NCBI GenBank assembly: GCA_020217165.1
Contig: JAIWOE010000158.1
Location: 1 to 8,557, forward strand
Direction of reading: 5' to 3'
DNA from: Desulfovibrio sp.
GTDB lineage: Bacteria; Desulfobacterota; Desulfovibrionia; Desulfovibrionales; Desulfovibrionaceae
Length of the DNA stretch: 8,557 nt
The notes beneath the pieces were generated by a model. That model had not been told where the DNA came from. It worked only from the letters and a program-made list of their open reading frames with translations, and did not search any database. The translations under genes were made by a program, and so were the position numbers. Below are positions 1 to 5,122 of the stretch, in pieces (positions within the stretch are counted from its first letter, which is position 1; each line of letters starts with the position of its first letter).

Positions 1-1451
1 TGGATGAATTCCATGAGCTTGGCCCCGTCCAGCACGTGGCGGGTAAAGGCCAGGGCAAACAGGGGCTCAATGCCCGAGGAGCAGGCCGCCAGGATGGACA
101 GGGTGCCCGTGGGCGCGATGGTGGTGGTGGTGGCGTTGCGGTAGGGGCCTTCCTGGACCATGGCGTAGGCTGAGGTGGCATAGGCTGGGAAGGGCCCGCG
201 TTCTACCGCCAGCTGGGCCGAGGCGTGTTTGGATTCGTGCTGGATGAATTCCATGATCCGTTCGCCCAGGTCAAGGGCTTCGGCGGAATTGTACGGGATG
301 CGCAACTGGAACAGCAGGTCCGCAAAGCCCATCACCCCCAGGCCGATCTTTCGGTTGCGGCGCACGGTTTCCGTAATTTTATCGAGCGGATAGCGGGAAA
401 CATCAATGACATTGTCCAGGAACCGCACGGCCAGATGCACCGTCTCCTTCAGGCGATCCCAGTCGACGCTGCCGCGAACGCCGCTGGGAGAAACATCCCC
501 GGGCAGGTGGAAGCGGGAAAGGTTCAGCGAGCCAAGGTTGCAGGCCTCGTAAGGCAGCAGGGGCTGCTCGCCGCAGGGGTTGGTGGATTCGATCTCGCCC
601 TGGTCCGGCGTGGGGTTGTCCCGGTTGATGCGGTCCAGAAAGATGATGCCCGGATCACCGCTGGCCCAGGCCTTGGTCACCAGCAGTTCAAAGACCTCCC
701 TGGCCTTGAGGTGCTGCACGGCCAGGCCGGTGTGGGGCTCCACCAGGGCGTATTCGGCGTCCTGCTCCACGGCCTGCATGAAGGCTTCGGTCAGGGCCAC
801 GGAGAGGTTGAAGTTGTTCAGCTCCCCTTCCTTTTCCTTGGCGGCGATGAACTCCAGGATGTCCGGATGGTCCACGCGCAGGATGCCCATGTTCGCCCCG
901 CGCCGGGTGCCGCCCTGCTTGATCTGCTCCGTGGCGGTGTTGAAAATCCGCAAAAAGGACAACGGCCCCGAGGCCACGCCGCCGGTGGAGCCCACGCGGC
1001 TGTTCTTGGGCCGCAGCCTGGAAAAGGAAAATCCCGTGCCCCCGCCGGATTTGTGGATCAGGGCGGCATGCTTTACGGCGTCAAAAATGTCGTCGATGGA
1101 ATCGCCCACGGGGAGCACAAAGCATGCCGCCAGCTGGCCCAGGGTGGCCCCGGCGTTCATGAGGGTGGGAGAATTGGGCAGAAAATCGAACCGGGTCATC
1201 ATGGTGTAAAAAGCCTCGGCCAGGGCGGTCGGGGTCCAGGGGGAGTCCGGGTAGGCCCCCTCCGCCGCGGCCACGGCCGCCGCCACCCGCCAGAAGAGTT
1301 CCCGCGGCGTTTCGATGAGCTCGCCCTGCAGGTTCTTGCGCAGGTAGCGCTTGGCCAGCACGGTCTGGGCGTTGGGGCAAAGCTGGGGCTCCGGCAGGGA
1401 GACGGGCGGAGCGCCCGGCACGACATCAGGCGTGGCGGAAGGCGTGGTCAT
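1..1451 (-). CDS. nrdJ: Adenosylcobalamin-dependent (class II) ribonucleotide reductase, C-terminus cut off by the window
   Basis: Reduces ribonucleotides to deoxyribonucleotides using a cobalamin-generated radical, so it needs neither oxygen nor a separate radical subunit. 483 codons are visible; family members are usually around 700 residues or more, so the C-terminal redox cysteines lie outside the window. Visible landmarks are a class II-type N-terminus ([16 protein letters not shown], 25-40, then [12 protein letters not shown]), the first redox cysteine C110 (QLAACFVLP), the loop [18 protein letters not shown] (134-151), the thiyl-radical motif NPCGEQ with C293 between N291 and E295, and the phosphate-binding [10 protein letters not shown] (446-455). 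The [20 protein letters not shown] arrangement fits NrdJ better than class Ia/Ib. ATG at 1451 is chosen because AAGAGGT lies 9 bases upstream; an in-frame ATG at 1532 has no ribosome binding site. A terminator-like hairpin lies between the two. Family call is firm; class II over class I is likely. Confidence 0.92.
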   Translation of the reverse strand, partial: MTTPSATPDVVPGAPPVSLPEPQLCPNAQTVLAKRYLRKNLQGELIETPRELFWRVAAAVAAAEGAYPDSPWTPTALAEAFYTMMTRFDFLPNSPTLMNAGATLGQLAACFVLPVGDSIDDIFDAVKHAALIHKSGGGTGFSFSRLRPKNSRVGSTGGVASGPLSFLRIFNTATEQIKQGGTRRGANMGILRVDHPDILEFIAAKEKEGELNNFNLSVALTEAFMQAVEQDAEYALVEPHTGLAVQHLKAREVFELLVTKAWASGDPGIIFLDRINRDNPTPDQGEIESTNPCGEQPLLPYEACNLGSLNLSRFHLPGDVSPSGVRGSVDWDRLKETVHLAVRFLDNVIDVSRYPLDKITETVRRNRKIGLGVMGFADLLFQLRIPYNSAEALDLGERIMEFIQHESKHASAQLAVERGPFPAYATSAYAMVQEGPYRNATTTTIAPTGTLSILAACSSGIEPLFALAFTRHVLDGAKLMEFI

Positions 1452-1494
1452 GGGCAAAAGACCTCTTAAAAAGTCAATGAATGCTGGTGAGATG

Positions 1495-1529
1495 AAAGAA
1501 AAACAGGCCTGGCGGAGGCGCCGGGCCCG
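1495..1529 (-). terminator. Intrinsic terminator in the nrdJ leader (possible attenuator)
   Basis: Read on the minus strand, the arms are CGGGCCCGGCG (1529-1519) and CGCCAGGCCTG (1514-1504). They pair over 11 positions with one mismatch and one G-U, around the 4-base loop CCTC. A T-rich tract TTTTTCTTT (1503-1495) follows directly. This is the classic form of a factor-independent terminator. It sits 44 bases before the nrdJ ATG and about 140 bases after the stop of the upstream transporter gene. It could simply end the transporter transcript. However, the 43 bases left before nrdJ hardly hold a promoter plus leader, so attenuation of nrdJ is a fair alternative. Confidence 0.7.
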
Positions 1530-1581
1530 CATGACTCTACGTTAAAACAACCGGTTTGGCAAAGCGCCTTCAAGAGCTGCT

Positions 1582-1624
1582 CGTGTTGCGTTCTCAACGT
1601 AAGGGTCCACAAAAACGCAACACG
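1582..1624 (-). promoter_or_regulatory. Perfect 11-bp inverted repeat in the nrdJ leader
   Basis: On the plus strand CGTGTTGCGTT (1582-1592) is matched exactly by AACGCAACACG (1614-1624), with 21 bases between. No T tract follows on either strand, so it is not an intrinsic terminator. It could be an operator for a regulator or the first stem of a structured leader RNA upstream of the terminator at 1529-1495. It does not match the NrdR-box consensus I know, and no B12-box is visible next to it. Function unknown. Confidence 0.5.
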
Positions 1625-1644
1625 CAGGGCGGCGGACGGTCCTT

Positions 1645-1682
1645 CCCGAAATAAGGAGGTGAACGCATCACCTCATTTCGGG
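1645..1682 (-). other. Hairpin overlapping the stop codon of the transporter gene
   Basis: TCACCTC (1668-1674) pairs with GAGGTGA (1656-1662) around a 5-base loop. After a 3-base bulge (1653-1655) the stem continues with ATTTCGGG (1675-1682) against CCCGAAAT (1645-1652). The total is 15 paired bases and includes the TGA stop at 1670-1668. There is no T-run on either side, so it is not a canonical intrinsic terminator. It may protect the 3' end of the transporter mRNA or mark a Rho-dependent end. Confidence 0.5.
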
Positions 1683-2897
1683 GACGTCACTCGAGGAGGC
1701 CTTGCCGCGGAAGCCTCGCTGGGCCACGGCGAACATGCCCAGGGCCACGGCCACCCCGCCCAGGAACACGCCGTCCATGCCCCCCAGGGCAAAGAACCCG
1801 CCAAACAGCAGGGGGCCGATGGTCTGCCCCAGGCGCAGCAGGGTGCCGTTCATGGCCATGAAGCCGCCGCGGTTGGCCGGGGGGGCGTACTCGGCCATCA
1901 GGGCCTGGGTGCTGGGAATGTTCAGCCCCTGGGCCATGCCGTAGAGCATGATGGGCGCCACGTGCCACCACAGGGCAGGGGAGAGGAACAGCAGCAGGTT
2001 GGCCAGGGCGTAAATGAGGAAGGCCGTCTTGATGCAGGCGGTGATGCCGATGCGCGCGCTGATGCGGCCGATCTGGGTGGTGAACAACACCGTGAGCAGC
2101 GCCGCGGAAGACAGCAGCATGCCGATTTGCCAGGGTTCCGCATGCAGGTCCTGCCCCAGGTGCACGGGCACGAAGCTCAAAAACGGTCCGTAAATGAGCA
2201 CAAAGGTGCAGGCCGTGACGGCAAAGACCGTCAGCACCTCGCGGACTTTGATGGCGTCCCAGGCGCTGCGGAAATAGGTTCGAACATCCATGCCCACGGG
2301 CTGCACGTGCAGTCGCAGCCTGCGCCAGGCCCACCAGGCCACGGGCAGGGCCGCCAGGGGCAGCAGGAAAGGCAGCCGCCAGTGCACCTGGGCCAGGGCG
2401 CCGCCCAGGATGGGGTAGCTGGCCACGCCGATGGAAAGCACCGACGCATTGAGCCCCAGGGCCATGATGCGTTCGCGGCCCTCGAAGGTATCGCCGATGA
2501 TGGTGATGTTCAGGGCGCCCAGGGCCGAGGCCCCCACGCCCTGGAGCAGCCGCAGCAGGCACAGGGTTTCAAAGCTGTCCGCAAAGGCGCACGCCACGCC
2601 GGCGGCGCCGAACAGGGCCAGGGACGGCGCCAGCACCTGGCGGCGGCCGTAGCGATCCGCCAAAATGCCCATCACCGGCGTCAGCAGCACGCCGGGCACG
2701 GTGAACCAGGTGAGGAGCAGGCCGATGGAGGTGGCCGGCACGTCAAAGGCGGCCATGATGCGCGGAAACGCCGGCGCAATGCTGGTGACGCCCATGACCA
2801 TCATGCAGGTGACGCCAAAGACAATGCGCAGGGTGGGGTCCTGCAGCAGTTGTTTGATGGTGCGGGGGACAGGGATGGCGGCGGACTCGGCGGGCAT
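1668..2897 (-). CDS. Major facilitator superfamily transporter (DHA1-like, 12 transmembrane helices)
   Basis: Inner-membrane secondary transporter of 409 residues, the usual MFS length, probably a proton-coupled efflux pump of small molecules. The hydrophobic segments fit 12 helices in two halves. The loop between helices 2 and 3 carries signature motif A (GILADRYGRR). A motif-C-like stretch (SIGVASYPILGGAL) lies in helix 5, which favours a drug:H+ antiporter type. The second half repeats a motif-A-like loop (IGRISARIG). The start is set at ATG 2897 because CTGGGAG lies 6 bases upstream. The frame stays open to 2999, but that extension would read through the hairpin at 2931-2951, is not hydrophobic and lacks a ribosome binding site. 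The gene follows the pseudouridine synthase after 108 bases, and no regulator is adjacent. The substrate cannot be told from the sequence. Confidence 0.88.
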   Translation of the reverse strand: MPAESAAIPVPRTIKQLLQDPTLRIVFGVTCMMVMGVTSIAPAFPRIMAAFDVPATSIGLLLTWFTVPGVLLTPVMGILADRYGRRQVLAPSLALFGAAGVACAFADSFETLCLLRLLQGVGASALGALNITIIGDTFEGRERIMALGLNASVLSIGVASYPILGGALAQVHWRLPFLLPLAALPVAWWAWRRLRLHVQPVGMDVRTYFRSAWDAIKVREVLTVFAVTACTFVLIYGPFLSFVPVHLGQDLHAEPWQIGMLLSSAALLTVLFTTQIGRISARIGITACIKTAFLIYALANLLLFLSPALWWHVAPIMLYGMAQGLNIPSTQALMAEYAPPANRGGFMAMNGTLLRLGQTIGPLLFGGFFALGGMDGVFLGGVAVALGMFAVAQRGFRGKASSSDVPEMR

Positions 2898-2930
2898 GCG
2901 GACTCCCAGGGGATGTCGCCTTACGCTGCA

Positions 2931-2951
2931 CTGCATCCGGCGCGGATGCAG
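2931..2951 (-). other. Perfect 9-bp hairpin between rluA-like gene and MFS gene
   Basis: CTGCATCCG and CGGATGCAG form an exact inverted repeat with a 3-base loop. It sits 54 bases after the pseudouridine synthase stop and 33 bases before the preferred transporter start. Neither strand has a following T tract, so termination is uncertain. It may be an operator or a leader hairpin of the transporter mRNA. It is one of four intergenic hairpins in this window. The rest of the 2898-3005 gap shows nothing further. Confidence 0.45.
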
Positions 2952-3005
2952 CCAGGGCGACGAGGTGCGGACAGTAGTGCAAAAGCCGCAGGGACACAAG
3001 CCAGA

Positions 3006-3893
3006 TTAAACAGTGTTGAATTCCGGGGCAATCGCAGCCTGGAATCCGGGAAACGCCAGGGCCGTGTGGTGCAGCATGAGCCGACTCCGGCATTCCTGGA
3101 CCTCTTGGCAATTCTGGCCGTCCTGGGAATCGTGTCCGTAGACCGGGTCTCCCACAATGGGATGCCCCGCCGCGGCTAGATGGGCGCGGATCTGATGCCG
3201 GGCTCCCTTGCGGATGCGGCATTCCACCAGAGTGCGCGCCTGGGCCAGGGCGCGCAGGGGCTGCACGCGGGTGATGCGCAGGGGGTCGGCGGTGGTGAAT
3301 GGTTCCACGCGGGTCACGGCCCGGCGGTGTACGTCCAGGGCGCGGTCCAGCACCAGGGGGGCCTCCACCAGGCCATGCACCACGGCGTGGTAGCATTTGT
3401 CCACGGCGCCGGCGTTTTCATGGGCGCGATAGGCCGCGGCGGCAGCCGGAGAAAACGCCACCAGGACCAGACCCGAGGTCTCACGATCCAGGCGATTGCA
3501 CAGCCGGGCCTCGCAGTCCGGGAAGAGCGCCGGCAGGCGGCGCTCCAGGCTGTCCTGTCCGGGGTCCCCGGCCAGGGCCGCGGTGTGCAGGCCCGAAGGC
3601 TTGGCTAGGGCGGCATACTCCGGCGTGCGGCAGACCATCTGTACCGGCAACGGCGCCTGCACCGCGGGGGGAAGGCGAAGTTCCAGGCGCTGCCCCGCGC
3701 GCACGCGCAGGCCCTTGTGGGCAGGCCGGCCGTCCAGGAGGACATGACCACGTTCCAGCAGCCGATGTGCGGCGCGCCGGCTCGGGGGCGCCGCGGGAGT
3801 TCCGGCCAGGGCGGCCAGGGCCGCCAGGGCCACGTCCAGGCGCTGGCCATCGAGGGCAGGGGGGATGATCCAGGTGGAGACGGCAGGGAACAT
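3006..3893 (-). CDS. RluA-family RNA pseudouridine synthase with N-terminal S4 domain
   Basis: Converts specific uridines in rRNA or tRNA to pseudouridine in the cytoplasm. The protein is 295 residues from ATG 3893 (numbers here are from that start). An S4-like RNA-binding region occupies about 19-75 (RLDVALAAL to VRAGQRLELRLP). The catalytic motif is NRLDRETSGLVLVA, with the nucleophilic aspartate at D136. The common first histidine of HRLD is asparagine here. The downstream family motif KGARHQIRAHLAAAGHPIVGDPVYG is cut by nothing and looks intact. Length and domain order fit the RluA/RluC/RluD group; which target site it modifies cannot be said. Just after the YGHD a short polar insert (SQDGQNCQEVQEC) precedes the usual RLMLHH strand. 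The start lacks a clear Shine-Dalgarno site, and two in-frame TTG codons lie at 3905 and 3908. A strong hairpin stands directly upstream. Probably transcribed separately from the genes at 4001-5035. Confidence 0.9.
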   Translation of the reverse strand: MFPAVSTWIIPPALDGQRLDVALAALAALAGTPAAPPSRRAAHRLLERGHVLLDGRPAHKGLRVRAGQRLELRLPPAVQAPLPVQMVCRTPEYAALAKPSGLHTAALAGDPGQDSLERRLPALFPDCEARLCNRLDRETSGLVLVAFSPAAAAAYRAHENAGAVDKCYHAVVHGLVEAPLVLDRALDVHRRAVTRVEPFTTADPLRITRVQPLRALAQARTLVECRIRKGARHQIRAHLAAAGHPIVGDPVYGHDSQDGQNCQEVQECRSRLMLHHTALAFPGFQAAIAPEFNTV

Positions 3894-3909
3894 GGGGGCT
3901 CGCAACAAT

Positions 3910-3939
3910 ACAACGGGACGCGTGGTCGCGTCCCGTTGT
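3910..3939 (-). terminator. Perfect 13-bp hairpin, probable terminator of the upstream glycan/flagellar-type cluster
   Basis: ACAACGGGACGCG (3910-3922) pairs exactly with CGCGTCCCGTTGT (3927-3939) around the 4-base loop TGGT. On the minus strand the stem is followed by the moderately T-rich ATTGTTG. It lies 61 bases after the stop at 4001 and 16 bases before the pseudouridine synthase ATG. The GC-rich stem and tetraloop support termination of the transcript from the right; the broken T tract makes this less certain. Its position right against the next start codon is unusual. Confidence 0.6.
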
Positions 3940-4000
3940 GCCGCAGTCGGCGGCGAGAGTCCAGTGCCGCGGCCGGCCAGGGCTGGCGGGGAGCGGTGAC

Positions 4001-4417
4001 TCAGCTCCGCTTGCTGACGTAGTGACTGTTGGGGGTAGGCATGCCCGACGGGCGCAGGGCCCTGCCGTAGGCGGCATGCCGGGCGCCTTCCTGGCGCGAG
4101 CGTAACAGCTCTTCTTTGATGGCGGCATGCAGCCGGCGGGCTTCCGTGGTCAGCCGGCCCTGCATGGCCTGCAGTTGCAGGAGTTTTTCCTGCAGCACGT
4201 TCAGGCGCACGGGGTCAGTACGCTCGGGGGTGGTGGCAGTGGTGCTGATGGCCCAGGCCTGTTCGGTCAGGGCCATGCGCTGCGCAGCGTGGGTGTGTGC
4301 TGCATCCACATCGCCATCCCGCAGCATGGTCATTTCTTCCTCAGCCAATGCCAGAGCCTTGTCCAGCAGTGCAGTGGGCGTATTCACACGGACCCCCCTG
4401 GGGTTTTCGATGCCCAT
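4001..4417 (-). CDS. Small helical protein resembling FlgN/FliT-type flagellar export chaperones
   Basis: 138 residues if started at ATG 4417. The sequence is almost wholly helical. Leucine/alanine heptads run over about 15-50 (TALLDKALALAEEEMTMLRD, then GDVDAAHTHAAQRMALTEQAW) and 73-110 (VLQEKLLQLQAMQGRLTTEA). The C-terminus is short, polar and basic, ending HYVSKRS. The pattern of a repeated 'GD..A....A.R..L...W' helix and a short tail ending in a KR pair resembles FlgN/FliT proteins, which hold hook-associated subunits before export; this is pattern recognition, not a proven match. It starts 15 bases after the stop of the 200-residue gene. A GTG at 4387 preceded by AGGGGG at 5 bases is an equally good start and would give 128 residues; the ATG has no clear ribosome binding site. 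Followed by a strong hairpin. Confidence 0.6.
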   Translation of the reverse strand: MGIENPRGVRVNTPTALLDKALALAEEEMTMLRDGDVDAAHTHAAQRMALTEQAWAISTTATTPERTDPVRLNVLQEKLLQLQAMQGRLTTEARRLHAAIKEELLRSRQEGARHAAYGRALRPSGMPTPNSHYVSKRS

Positions 4418-4432
4418 GGCGCAGCCACGGGG

Positions 4433-5035
4433 TTAGGCGGCGTCCACCCGGATGTCCTCGCGCAGGCTGGCGATGACGCGCTTCCACTTTTCCGTGGCGG
4501 GGTTGAACTCGTATTCCAACAGGTCGGCCAGGAGGATCCAGTCCTCGTTCTCCATGACGTCGCCCATTTCAGAGAACAGGGCGCTGATTTCCGTGGTCAG
4601 GCTTTCGAACTCGGCGTGTTCACGCATGGAGAATTCATTGCGCAGCACGCCGACCATGCTCAGGAAATCGCGGGTCACGTCCAGCAGGTCCTGCAGCATT
4701 TCCAGGGCTGCGGCATCGTCGGCGCGGCGGAACAGGTCGGCCACGCTCTTGCTGCCTTCGCTCATGAGGCGGACGACTTTGTACAGTTCGCCAGCGATGT
4801 CCGCCGCCATCTGCTGCACGGAGACGCTGACGATCTCCACGCGCTTGATGTCGCGGGTTTCGATGTCCTCAGCCTGATGCGGATAGATTTCGCTGAAGGC
4901 TTCGCCATCCACCAGCACGTCGGTGACGACGCGATTTTCCAGGGCAACGCCGGACGTCAGGTCCAGCAGCAGCTCTTCCAGGTTGGCGAAGGCGTCGAGG
5001 GGGCGGTCAATGGGACGTCCGTCTATGGTGATCAT
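4433..5035 (-). CDS. Conserved-looking acidic protein of unknown function
   Basis: 200 residues, cytoplasmic, with no signal peptide, membrane helix or cysteine. I do not recognise a named family. Residues 1-72 look like a small alpha/beta domain: strand MITIDGRPI, helix AFANLEELLLDLTSG, strand RVVTDVLVDGEAFSE, strand DIKRVEIVSVS. Residues 73-200 are helical and rich in Glu/Asp, with segments QQMAADIAGELYKVVRLM, LEMLQDLLDVTRDFLSM and WILLADLLEYEFNPATEKW. The start at ATG 5035 is chosen because GGAG lies 7 bases upstream; the ATG at 5053 has none. It is 87 bases downstream of the glycosyltransferase and followed after 15 bases by the FlgN/FliT-like gene, so the two are probably cotranscribed. 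Its place suggests a role with the flagellar chaperone-like protein or glycan system, but this is inference. Confidence 0.75.
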   Translation of the reverse strand: MITIDGRPIDRPLDAFANLEELLLDLTSGVALENRVVTDVLVDGEAFSEIYPHQAEDIETRDIKRVEIVSVSVQQMAADIAGELYKVVRLMSEGSKSVADLFRRADDAAALEMLQDLLDVTRDFLSMVGVLRNEFSMREHAEFESLTTEISALFSEMGDVMENEDWILLADLLEYEFNPATEKWKRVIASLREDIRVDAA

Positions 5036-5094
5036 GGCATTTCTCCGTTGCATCGTGCGCGTGTACTGGGCAAACCCTGCCTGCGCAGATGCTA

Positions 5095-5111
5095 TTCAAG
5101 GAGCATGCCAA
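5095..5111 (-). promoter_or_regulatory. Imperfect sigma-54 (-24/-12) promoter-like site
   Basis: On the minus strand TTGGCATG-CTCC-TTGAA matches the RpoN pattern TTGGCACG-N4-TTGCW at the -24 element and in spacing. The nearly invariant GC of the -12 element is GA. It lies in the 87-base gap, 60 bases before the ATG at 5035, a workable distance. Sigma-54 drives many flagellar genes in related bacteria, which is why it was noted. No clear sigma-70 alternative is seen in the gap. Weak evidence. Confidence 0.3.
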
Positions 5112-5122
5112 CGGGGAAGTCG

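Noticed and set aside
225..1469. Long open frame on the plus strand (about 414 codons) opposite nrdJ
   Set aside because: It is the antisense shadow of a clear nrdJ frame. It has low-complexity Gly/His/Gln-rich composition and no recognisable motif; high third-position GC removes stop codons from this frame.
1575..1630. NrdR box pair upstream of nrdJ
   Set aside because: The palindrome is present, but its sequence (TGTTGCGTT / AACGCAACA) and 21-base spacer do not fit the 16-bp NrdR consensus with its A/T-rich centre.
1452..1667. Cobalamin riboswitch before the B12-dependent nrdJ
   Set aside because: Expected from biology, but I could not find a B12 box or the GCCACTG-type conserved core on the minus strand. 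The leader structure is reported only as unassigned. A covariance search with the cobalamin model would settle it.
2898..2999. N-terminal extension of the MFS protein to 443 residues
   Set aside because: It would read through a perfect hairpin, has no ribosome binding site, and the added residues are cysteine- and arginine-rich, unlike the family. The start at 2897 has a good site.
1659..3179. Plus-strand open frame of about 506 codons opposite the MFS gene
   Set aside because: Same antisense effect. The product is a Gly/Gln/His/Ala-rich string without domains, and the opposite strand encodes a complete MFS protein.
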